Shown in pieces: positions 16,895 to 24,411 of a stretch of 40,045 nt of DNA. The DNA is from Bacteroides sp. (GTDB lineage: Bacteria; Bacteroidota; Bacteroidia; Bacteroidales; Bacteroidaceae): positions 1-40,045 of the forward strand of contig JAFURM010000050.1 in assembly GCA_017471925.1 (NCBI GenBank). Direction: 5' to 3'. Under the pieces are notes generated by a model, which searched no databases, was not told where the DNA came from, and saw only the letters and a list, made by a program, of their open reading frames with translations. Positions within the stretch are counted from its first letter, which is position 1, and each line of letters opens with the position of its first letter. The position numbers were made by a program, and so were the translations under genes.

Positions 16895-18273
16895 AATCCC
16901 ATTTTTTCGAGTTTGCGGTAAAGGGCGAAGCGGGTGATGCCCAGGTATTCGGCCGCCCGTGTCAGGTTGCCTTCGCTCAGACGCATGGCCCGTTCAATGG
17001 CCGAGCGTTCTATCTGCTCGAGGTTCAGCAGCGGCTCTTCCTCCTTCCGGTGGCTGCGCGAGGCGGTGGGTGACTGCAGCAGGAAGTTTTCGGGGCGCAG
17101 CAGGGAGCCGTCGCCCAGTATGACGGCCCGCTCCATGGTGTGCTGCAGTTCGCGCACGTTTCCTGGCCAGGCATACTTCAGCAGTTTGTTCTTGGCTTCG
17201 CGCGTCAGGCCTCTCATCTCCTTCTGATATTTGCGGGCATAGCGTTGCAGGAAGTGTTCGGCCAGGAGCAGGATGTCGTTTCCGCGCTCACGCAGGGGCG
17301 GTATGTGCAGTTCGATGGTATTGATGCGATACAGGAGGTCTTGCCTGAAGTTTCCCTCCTCCACCAGCCGGTGGATGTCGGCATTTGTGGCACAGATGAG
17401 TCGCACGTCTATCGCGATGTCGTGTGTGCTTCCCAAGCGGGTAATCTTCCGTTTCTCGATGGCGGTCAGCAGTTTGGCCTGCATGGGCAGGGAGAGGTTG
17501 CCTATCTCGTCCAGGAAGAGGGTGCCTCCCGTGGCCACCTCCATGCGTCCGGCCTTGGGCTTGCGGGCATCAGTGAAGGCACCCTTCTCGTAACCGAAGA
17601 GCTCGCTTTCGAAGAGTTGTTCGGGGATGCTGCCCAGGTCTATGTTGACGAAGGGTTTTCCGCAGCGTGGCGAGTGTCGGTAGAGCAGGCGTGCAATGAC
17701 GTCCTTGCCCGTGCCGTTTTCGCCCAGGATGAGGATGTTGGCATCGGTCGTGCTCAGTTTCTCCACGGTGGAGAAGACCTCCTGCATGGCAGGGGAGTCG
17801 CCGATGATTTGTTCGTCGGGGCTGCCGGTGGTGCCGTTGCTCAGCACCTCCACCTGCTCTTTCAGCAGGTTCACCTCGCGTTGTGAGCTGCGCAGCTTCA
17901 TGCCCGAGGAGAGCGTGGCCAGCAGTTTCTCCTTTTCCCAGGGTTTGGAAATGAAGTCGGTGGCTCCCGCCTTGATGGCTTTCACCGCCTTGTCAGTGTC
18001 GGCATAGGCTGTCATGAAGATGACGACGGCCTGCGGGTCGATGTCCAGAATCTGCTTCAGGCTGTCGAAGCCCTCCTGTCCGCTGATGGCGTCGCGGCTG
18101 AAGTTCATGTCTAACAGCACGATGTCCGGTTCGAAGGTGGTCATGAAATGGGTGATGCGGTCGGGCCTGGTGGTCACCTTCACCTTTTCGGCATAAGGCT
18201 CCAGGAGGAGGTTCAGTGCGAAGAGCACATCCTCGTTGTCGTCCACGATAAGAATTTTGCCAAGTGCTTTCAT
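16891..18273 (-). CDS. NtrC-type sigma-54 response regulator
   Basis: This 460-aa protein has a receiver domain (1-115) with acidic pocket DD at 11-12, phosphoacceptor Asp55 in LLDMNF and Lys110 in ISKPW. The AAA+ domain (about 155-390) has Walker A GENGTGKD (184-191), GAFTDA in place of the usual GAFTGA loop (231-236) and Walker B TLFLDEI. A C-terminal Fis-type helix-turn-helix ends in GNLTRAAEYLGITRFALYRKLEKMGL. It would activate sigma-54 RNA polymerase. Divergent from it lies the efflux operon with a sigma-54-like promoter. Confidence 0.95.
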   Translation of the reverse strand: MKALGKILIVDDNEDVLFALNLLLEPYAEKVKVTTRPDRITHFMTTFEPDIVLLDMNFSRDAISGQEGFDSLKQILDIDPQAVVIFMTAYADTDKAVKAIKAGATDFISKPWEKEKLLATLSSGMKLRSSQREVNLLKEQVEVLSNGTTGSPDEQIIGDSPAMQEVFSTVEKLSTTDANILILGENGTGKDVIARLLYRHSPRCGKPFVNIDLGSIPEQLFESELFGYEKGAFTDARKPKAGRMEVATGGTLFLDEIGNLSLPMQAKLLTAIEKRKITRLGSTHDIAIDVRLICATNADIHRLVEEGNFRQDLLYRINTIELHIPPLRERGNDILLLAEHFLQRYARKYQKEMRGLTREAKNKLLKYAWPGNVRELQHTMERAVILGDGSLLRPENFLLQSPTASRSHRKEEEPLLNLEQIERSAIERAMRLSEGNLTRAAEYLGITRFALYRKLEKMGL

Positions 18274-18302
18274 GGGTTGTCAATGTTATGGGGTATCCGC
18301 GG

Positions 18303-18310
18303 CAAAGGTA
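18303..18310 (-). promoter_or_regulatory. Possible -7 box of the regulator-kinase operon
   Basis: On the minus strand TACCTTTG fits TAnnTTTG and lies 30 bp before the regulator start. I see no good -33 box. Dyad 1 (18334-18347) would lie just upstream, so the regulator could control its own gene. Confidence 0.35.
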
Positions 18311-18333
18311 CGCATTATATTCATGTGTTGTAT

Positions 18334-18368
18334 GTGCGATTGCGCACTATTTTCGTGCATAATCGCAC
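18334..18368. promoter_or_regulatory. Two matched dyads, candidate activator-binding sites
   Basis: GTGCG-ATTG-CGCAC (18334-18347) and GTGCA-TAAT-CGCAC (18355-18368) share the form GTGCR-N4-CGCAC. Their centres are exactly 21 bp apart, two turns of the helix, so dimers would bind on the same face. They lie 56-90 bp upstream of the sigma-54-like box, where NtrC-type activators usually bind. Confidence 0.65.
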
Positions 18369-18423
18369 GCTGTTTTTCGCTGTGTTTCTCACTTATATTT
18401 TTGAGTATCAGTTATTTGTATGT

Positions 18424-18440
18424 TTGGCATGGTTTTTGAA
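18424..18440 (+). promoter_or_regulatory. Sigma-54-like promoter of the efflux operon
   Basis: TTGGCATGGTTTTTGAA has TGGCA, then correct spacing to TTGAA, against a consensus of TGGCAC-N5-TTGCA. The -12 element has GA instead of GC, so it may be weak. Transcription would start near 18450, 17 bp before the ATG. A primary-sigma box, TATTTTTG at 18396-18403, is a possible alternative. Confidence 0.6.
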
Positions 18441-18466
18441 ATATGATTTGCATAAAAAACGTCATT

Positions 18467-19924
18467 ATGCAAACGAAGAACTATCTGATAGGCCTGGCCT
18501 GCCTCCTGTGGCAGAGCCTTCCTGCCCAAGAGCAGCCGATGGAGCTTACCCTGACGCAGGCCATTGAGCAGGCCCGCCTGCAGTCGCCCGACGCGCAGAC
18601 GGCCCGCCACACCTTCCGCTCGGCCTATTGGAACTACAAGTATCACAAGGCCAACTACCTGCCCTCGCTGACGCTCACCTCCACTCCCTACCTGAACCGT
18701 GCCATCAACAAGGTGACCCTGGGCGACGGCAGCGTGAAGTTTGTGGAGCAGAACCTGCTGGCCACCGACCTCACCCTGAGCCTGACGCAAAACGTCCCTC
18801 TGACGGGAGGCACCCTCTTCTTAGAGACATCGGCCCAGCGCATTGACCTCTTCAGCGATGACACCTCCTCGTGGCAAACCTCGCCCGTGAACTTCGGCTA
18901 CAGACAGTCGCTCTTTGGCTACAACAGCCTGAAGTGGGACCGTCGTATCGAACCTTTGCGCTATCGCGAAGCCCGCAGGAGTTATGTGGAGACGCTGGAG
19001 CTGGTGGCAGCACGGGCCACTTCGCTCTTCTTCGACCTGGCCAGGGCACAAAGCGACTACGAGACCGCCACCCAAAACTATGCTCATGCCGACACCTTAT
19101 ATAAATACGCCAAGGGACGCTATGACATCGGCACCATCAGCGAGAACGAGATGCTGCAGTTAGAGCTGAACAGGCTGAACGAAGAGACCAACAGCATGAA
19201 TGCCCGCATCGAGATGGAGAACTGCATGCAGGCCCTGCGCTCCTACCTGGGCATCAGGCAGGAGGTGGAGCTGCAGGTCAGGATAGAGGAAAAGCTGCCC
19301 GACCTGCACGTGGACGCGAGTACCGCCCTGTTGCTGGCCAACCAAAACAGCCCCGACGTGCTGAACATGCAGCGCCGCAAGCTGGAGAGCGACAGCAAGG
19401 TGGCCAGTGCCCGTGCCAATGCCGGACTGAAGGCCGACCTCTACCTGCGCTTCGGCCTCACGCAGACGGCTGCCACTCTGAAGGAGGCCTATCGCGACCC
19501 CTTGGATCAGCAGTATGTCACCCTGGGCATCACCCTCCCCATCCTGGATTGGGGCAGGGGAAAGGGGCAGGTGCGTGTGGCACGCTCCAACCGCGACCTC
19601 ACCTACACACAGGTGGAGCAGGACAAGACCGACTTTGACACAAATGTGCGCAAGCTCGTCAGCCAGTTCAACCTGCAGTCGAGACGGGTACGCATTGCTG
19701 CACGCACCGATGAGACCGCCCGCCGCCGTGCTGAAGTGGCCCGTCGGCTCTACCTGCTGGGAAAGTCCAACGTGCTGGACCTCAACGCTTCCATCACCGA
19801 GAAAGACACCGCCCGGCGCAACTACATCACCGCCCTCTATGACTATTGGAGCCTCTACTATACCTTGCGCAGCATGACGCTCTACGATTTCGAGCACTGC
19901 CGCTTGCTGGAGGAGAACATATAA
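18467..19924 (+). CDS. TolC-like outer-membrane efflux protein
   Basis: This 485-aa protein has a signal peptide (MQTKNYLIGLACLLWQSLPAQ) and two repeats of the outer-membrane efflux (OEP) domain. Recognisable parts are MELTLTQAIEQARLQSPDA at the mature start and KSNVLDLNASITEKDTARRNYITALYDYW in the second repeat. Between them lie long coiled-coil helices. It forms a trimeric channel across the outer membrane and periplasm. ATG 18467 is chosen over an upstream ATG because it puts the signal peptide at the start. It is first in the operon, 15 bp before the fusion protein gene. Confidence 0.93.
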   Translation: MQTKNYLIGLACLLWQSLPAQEQPMELTLTQAIEQARLQSPDAQTARHTFRSAYWNYKYHKANYLPSLTLTSTPYLNRAINKVTLGDGSVKFVEQNLLATDLTLSLTQNVPLTGGTLFLETSAQRIDLFSDDTSSWQTSPVNFGYRQSLFGYNSLKWDRRIEPLRYREARRSYVETLELVAARATSLFFDLARAQSDYETATQNYAHADTLYKYAKGRYDIGTISENEMLQLELNRLNEETNSMNARIEMENCMQALRSYLGIRQEVELQVRIEEKLPDLHVDASTALLLANQNSPDVLNMQRRKLESDSKVASARANAGLKADLYLRFGLTQTAATLKEAYRDPLDQQYVTLGITLPILDWGRGKGQVRVARSNRDLTYTQVEQDKTDFDTNVRKLVSQFNLQSRRVRIAARTDETARRRAEVARRLYLLGKSNVLDLNASITEKDTARRNYITALYDYWSLYYTLRSMTLYDFEHCRLLEENI

Positions 19925-19939
19925 ATAACCGTACACACA

Positions 19940-21202
19940 ATGGATATTCAACTGAAAAAAAGACCGTGGTACATCCGTTACCGCTACTACCTGTTGGCAG
20001 GAGCCGCCTTTGCGGGCTTCCTGGCCTATGTCGTAAACCTCTCCCTGAGCCCCGACCGCCTGCGCATCCGGGCGGACAAGGTACAGATAGCCGAGGTGAA
20101 GGAGGGAGACTTCATGGAGTATGTGGACGTGGAGGGCATCATACAGCCCATCCTCACCATCAAGGTCAACACCCGCGAGGAGGGCAGTGTGGAGCGCATC
20201 GTGGCCGAGGAGGGTAGCCTGCTGCATCGGGGCGACACCATCCTGCTGCTGAGCAACCCCGACCTCCTGAGAAGCATCGAGGAGCAGCGCGACGAGTGGC
20301 AGAAGCAGGCCGCCTCCTTCCGCGAGAAGGAGATTGAGATGCAGCAGCAGAGCATCACCCTGCAGCAGCAGAGCCTGCAGACAGACTATGACCTGAAACG
20401 CTTGCAGAAAAGCTATGAACTGGACAAGGAGGAGTTTCGGATGGGCATCAAGAGCAAGGCCCAGCTGGAGGTCTCCGAAGACGAATACCGCTTCAAACTG
20501 CAGAGTGCCCGCCTGCAGCGCGAGAGCCTGCGCCACGATTCGGCCGTCAGCATCATCCGGCGCGAGATGTTGCGCGATGACCTGTCGCGTGAGCGCAAGA
20601 AGTTCGAGCGTGCCCGCGAGCGGGTGGAGCACCTGGTGGTGAAGGCTCCCATTGACGGACAGCTCAGCTTCGTGGGCGTCACCCCCGGCCAGCAGGTGGC
20701 CTCCAATCAGGCCATTGCCGAAATCAAGGTGCTGGATCACTACAAGGTGCACACCTCGCTCAGCGAATACTACATTGACCGCATCACCGTGGGCCTGCCT
20801 GCCACCATTGACTATCAGGGGCGCAAGTATCCCCTGAAAATCTCCAAGGTGGTTCCCGAGGTCAAAGACAGGACTTTCGACGTAGACCTCGTCTTTACGG
20901 CCGACATGCCAGACAACGTGCGCCTGGGCAAAAGCTTCCGCGTGCAGGTGGAGCTTGGACAACCCGAGCAGGCTCTCATCATACCTCGGGGCAACTTCTA
21001 TAACGCCACGCTGGGACAGTGGATTTACAAGGTGGATGCCGGGCGCACCAAGGCCGTGAGGGTGCCGCTCAGCATCGGCCGTCAGAATCCACGCCAGTAT
21101 GAAGTCACGGCAGGCCTGCAACCCGGAGATTTGGTCATTACTACAGATTATGATACCTTTGGCGATGCGGAGGAACTGATTTTGGATGGAATGAAGGAAT
21201 AA
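19940..21202 (+). CDS. HlyD/MacA-like periplasmic adaptor
   Basis: This 420-aa adaptor has one N-terminal membrane anchor (about 14-33), a lipoyl/barrel-sandwich half (EGIIQPILTIKVNTREEGSVERIVAEEGSLLHRGD), a coiled coil rich in Gln, Glu, Arg (about 105-230), the second lipoyl half (VKAPIDGQLSFVGVTPGQQVASNQ) and a beta-barrel (YYIDRITVGLPATIDYQGRKYPL). It would join the ABC permease in the inner membrane to the TolC-like channel. Confidence 0.93.
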   Translation: MDIQLKKRPWYIRYRYYLLAGAAFAGFLAYVVNLSLSPDRLRIRADKVQIAEVKEGDFMEYVDVEGIIQPILTIKVNTREEGSVERIVAEEGSLLHRGDTILLLSNPDLLRSIEEQRDEWQKQAASFREKEIEMQQQSITLQQQSLQTDYDLKRLQKSYELDKEEFRMGIKSKAQLEVSEDEYRFKLQSARLQRESLRHDSAVSIIRREMLRDDLSRERKKFERARERVEHLVVKAPIDGQLSFVGVTPGQQVASNQAIAEIKVLDHYKVHTSLSEYYIDRITVGLPATIDYQGRKYPLKISKVVPEVKDRTFDVDLVFTADMPDNVRLGKSFRVQVELGQPEQALIIPRGNFYNATLGQWIYKVDAGRTKAVRVPLSIGRQNPRQYEVTAGLQPGDLVITTDYDTFGDAEELILDGMKE

Positions 21203-21245
21203 GAAAATCAAAACAGTTTCTTATAGACATCTATACGAAAGAGAT

Positions 21246-23612
21246 ATGAAGACACTGACCTATGCTGCACGCTTTCTGATGCGTGCCCGACACTACACTT
21301 GGATCAACCTGCTGGGGCTGGCGCTCAGCCTGGCCTGCTGCATCGTCCTGATGCGTTACCTCCATCGTGAGACTACGGTGGACAGCCATGCCATCCGTCC
21401 ATACGAGGTGGTGACACCCCTGCGCGACATTGCAGGCAACGTCTTTCCCTGTTCTTCCAACTACATGGATTCAGCCTATGTGCAGCCCGGTGAAATCGTG
21501 GAGCTGTGCGAATTCATTTCCTTGCCTCAGAGCAATGTCACCATAGACAAGACTCACCACGAGGCCGACATCCTGGTGACAGACAGCCTCTTCTTCCATT
21601 TCTTCCGCTTTGAACTGCTGGCGGGAGAGGCCCGCTTAGACGCGCCCGAGGACGTGGTGCTGACGGAGGCGTTTGCCCGCCGCCTTTTCGGCGATGCCAA
21701 TCCCGTGGGGCGTAGCATCGGTTTCCGCAAGGGCAAGAACTTCGTCGTGCGTGGCGTGCTGAAGGAGCCTGCCTGCAAGACCACCCTGCGCTTCGACCTG
21801 CTGTGCAATGCCACGATGGAGAAACGCTGGGGCCGCCTGCCCGGTGCATTCATCCGCCTGCAGCCCGGAGTGTCGCCCGAGCGGCTGAACGAGGCTGCCT
21901 ACGTCTACCGTCAAGGCTCGAATGGATTGGAGCGCTATCATTTCCTTCCCCTGAAGGAACTCTATTGGGAAAACACCATTCGTCCCGACGGCACCCTGAC
22001 CCGGCACGGCAACCGCTCCCACCTCTACATCCTGGCGGGTGTCTGCCTGCTGATGCTTCTGACGGGTGTCATCAACTTCGTGAACCTCTACATGGTGCAG
22101 ATGATGAAACGCTCGCGCGAGTATGGCATCAAGAAGATATTTGGGGTGCAGGGACGCCGCCTCTTCATGCAGTTGTGGACAGAGAATGTCCTGCTGGTCA
22201 GCGGGGCGTTGTTGGTGGCCTGGTTCCTCATTGAGGTGACGGCTGTGCCCGTCGCCCGCTTGCTCTCCGGCGAGGTGGCTCATCCTGCCTTCGACCTCCT
22301 GCTCACGGTGGCCATCTGGCTGTTGCTGCCTCTGCTCACCAGCCTCTATCCTTACGTGAGATACAACTATCTCTCGCCCATGGTGAGCATCCGACGGGTG
22401 GGCACAACCAAGGGCGGCGTGGCTTTCCGCATGGGTTTCCTCTTCGTGCAGTGTGCCATCACCTTTCTGCTCATCATCCTCTCCCTCTACTTTGGCCGTC
22501 ACCTCACCTTCCTGCTACACACCGACCCCGGCTTCCGAACGGATAACATCCTCGTGGCCAACATCATGCAGGAGAATGACTACTATGAACTCTCGCCCGA
22601 GGAGAAGAAGCAGGCGGATGCCCGCAGGCAGGAGGTGAAGCAGGCTCTGGATGCCTGTCCGCTCATCACCCACTGGATGCCCGTGCGCAACGACATCCTG
22701 GGTCACACCTCCACCTCCGTGTTGCTCAATGAGCGGGGAGACAAGGTGAACATGCGCAGCTACTGGGTGGCGCCCGACTTCTTCGAGGTCTATGGCCTGA
22801 AGGTGTTGCAGGGTGCCCTGCCTGCCGCTCCCACCCAGAGATTGAACTACACACACATGGTGCTGAACGAGAGCGCCATGAAAGCCTTTGGCTATACCTT
22901 CTGCGAGGAGGCTTTTGTGCGCTCCGAGACGCCCTTATGGATAACGGTCAGCAGCAACGGAGAGGTTGTGAGGGGCGGCATGGAGTTGATGCCGGTGGCT
23001 GCAGTGGTGAAGGACTTCTATCCGGGCCACCTCACCCGGGGCGGTGCACCCATGTACTTCATGGTGGGCAACGATGGCGGTTCGCAGGTGCAGATGGTGT
23101 GTCGGCCGGGCAAGGAGCAGCAGTTGCTGCAGTGGCTGAAGGCACTGGAGATGAGGCTCTACCACACGGAAGAGTTCGACTATCATTGGGTGAACGACAG
23201 CGTGGAGGCTCTCTACAGCGAAGACCGTCGCCTTACCGGAGTCTACATCACCTTTGCTGCCATAGCCATTGTCGTCTCCTGCCTGGGGCTCTTCGGCCTC
23301 TCGCTCTATGACATCCGGCAGCGCTACCGCGAGATAGGCATCCGCAAGGTGAACGGTGCCCGCCTGAGGGACATCTACCGCCTGCTCTATCGCAAGTATC
23401 TGCTGGTGTTGCTGGCCGCCTTTGCCGTCTCCGCACCCCTGGCCTGGCTTTGCATCCGTCACTACACGGCCACCTTTGTGCTGAAAGCTCCCTTGGGCAT
23501 CGGCATCTTCCTGATAGCTTTCCTGCTGGTACTGTTCATCGCCATGGGCACCCTCTTCTGGCAGGTCAGGAAGGCCGCAGGAATCAATCCGGCAGAGGTG
23601 GTGAAGGAATGA
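21246..23612 (+). CDS. MacB/FtsX-type ABC permease 1
   Basis: This 788-aa permease has a repeated layout: helix 1 near 20-40, a periplasmic MacB-PCD-like domain, three helices (about 260-370), then a second copy ending with IVVSCLGLFGLSLYDIRQRYREIGIRKVNGA and two more helices. IGIRKVNGA is a typical FtsX end motif. Its 3' end has NPAEVVKE. There is no ATPase domain; the separate gene at 23648 supplies it. Mechanotransmission rather than channel-type transport is likely, as in MacB (inference). Confidence 0.92.
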   Translation: MKTLTYAARFLMRARHYTWINLLGLALSLACCIVLMRYLHRETTVDSHAIRPYEVVTPLRDIAGNVFPCSSNYMDSAYVQPGEIVELCEFISLPQSNVTIDKTHHEADILVTDSLFFHFFRFELLAGEARLDAPEDVVLTEAFARRLFGDANPVGRSIGFRKGKNFVVRGVLKEPACKTTLRFDLLCNATMEKRWGRLPGAFIRLQPGVSPERLNEAAYVYRQGSNGLERYHFLPLKELYWENTIRPDGTLTRHGNRSHLYILAGVCLLMLLTGVINFVNLYMVQMMKRSREYGIKKIFGVQGRRLFMQLWTENVLLVSGALLVAWFLIEVTAVPVARLLSGEVAHPAFDLLLTVAIWLLLPLLTSLYPYVRYNYLSPMVSIRRVGTTKGGVAFRMGFLFVQCAITFLLIILSLYFGRHLTFLLHTDPGFRTDNILVANIMQENDYYELSPEEKKQADARRQEVKQALDACPLITHWMPVRNDILGHTSTSVLLNERGDKVNMRSYWVAPDFFEVYGLKVLQGALPAAPTQRLNYTHMVLNESAMKAFGYTFCEEAFVRSETPLWITVSSNGEVVRGGMELMPVAAVVKDFYPGHLTRGGAPMYFMVGNDGGSQVQMVCRPGKEQQLLQWLKALEMRLYHTEEFDYHWVNDSVEALYSEDRRLTGVYITFAAIAIVVSCLGLFGLSLYDIRQRYREIGIRKVNGARLRDIYRLLYRKYLLVLLAAFAVSAPLAWLCIRHYTATFVLKAPLGIGIFLIAFLLVLFIAMGTLFWQVRKAAGINPAEVVKE

Positions 23613-23647
23613 AATTAAAACTATCAATTATAAAACTATCAACTATT
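23613..23647. repeat. Short heptamer-like tract before the ATPase gene
   Basis: ACTATCAATTATAAAACTATCAACTATT contains degenerate TCAAYTR units and ends directly before the ATG at 23648. Confidence 0.65.
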
Positions 23648-24322
23648 ATGATCAAGACAGAAAACTTACAGAAGATTTTTCAGACAGAAGAAGTGCAAAC
23701 GTGGGCATTGAACAATGTCAGCCTGGAGGTAAAGAAAGGCGAATTTGTGGCCATTATGGGACCTTCGGGATGTGGCAAGTCCACCCTGCTGAACATCCTT
23801 GGCCTGCTGGACAACCCCACGTCGGGCACGTACTGGCTGAATGGGACAGAGGTGTCCCGCTACACCGAGTCGCAGCGCACCGAACTGCGCAAGGGAGTCA
23901 TTGGCTTCGTCTTCCAGAGCTTCAACCTCATTGACGAACTGAACGTCTACGAAAACATCGAGCTGCCCCTGCTTTACATGGGTATTCCTTCGGGCGAACG
24001 CCGGCGCAGGGTAGAGGCCGCCATGGAGCGTATGGCCATCACGCACCGTGCCAAGCACTTCCCCCAACAACTCTCCGGCGGACAGCAGCAGCGCGTGGCC
24101 ATTGCGCGTGCCGTGGTGGCCAACCCCAAGATGATTCTGGCCGACGAACCCACCGGTAATCTTGACTCCAAAAACGGTAAGGAGGTGATGGAACTGCTGA
24201 GCGAACTGCACCGGGACGGCACCACTATCGTCATGGTGACCCACTCCCGACACGATGCCGGCTATGCCGACCGCATCATCAACCTCTTCGACGGACAGGT
24301 TGTGGATACGGCAGTCATGTGA
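23648..24322 (+). CDS. MacB/LolD-type ABC ATPase
   Basis: This 224-aa protein is a complete nucleotide-binding domain: Walker [10 protein letters not shown] (residues about 40-48), Q-loop VFQSFNLI, signature LSGGQQQR, Walker [13 protein letters not shown] and switch His in VTHSRH. It belongs to the family that serves FtsX-type permeases. ATG 23648 ([11 protein letters not shown]) matches the usual start. One ATPase serves three permease genes here. Confidence 0.95.
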   Translation: MIKTENLQKIFQTEEVQTWALNNVSLEVKKGEFVAIMGPSGCGKSTLLNILGLLDNPTSGTYWLNGTEVSRYTESQRTELRKGVIGFVFQSFNLIDELNVYENIELPLLYMGIPSGERRRRVEAAMERMAITHRAKHFPQQLSGGQQQRVAIARAVVANPKMILADEPTGNLDSKNGKEVMELLSELHRDGTTIVMVTHSRHDAGYADRIINLFDGQVVDTAVM

Positions 24323-24367
24323 TTTCATTTATTGATTCGCTTCGTCCCACTGATTTGCGCAGAGAAA

Positions 24368-24411
24368 ATCCGTGTCATCCGTGCCTAAAATTATCAACTA
24401 TCAATTATCAA
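24368..24411. repeat. Dispersed motif plus heptamer tract before permease 2
   Basis: ATCCGTGTCATCCGTGCC (24368-24385) is followed by TCAAYTR heptamers that end at the ATG of the next gene. Confidence 0.75.
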
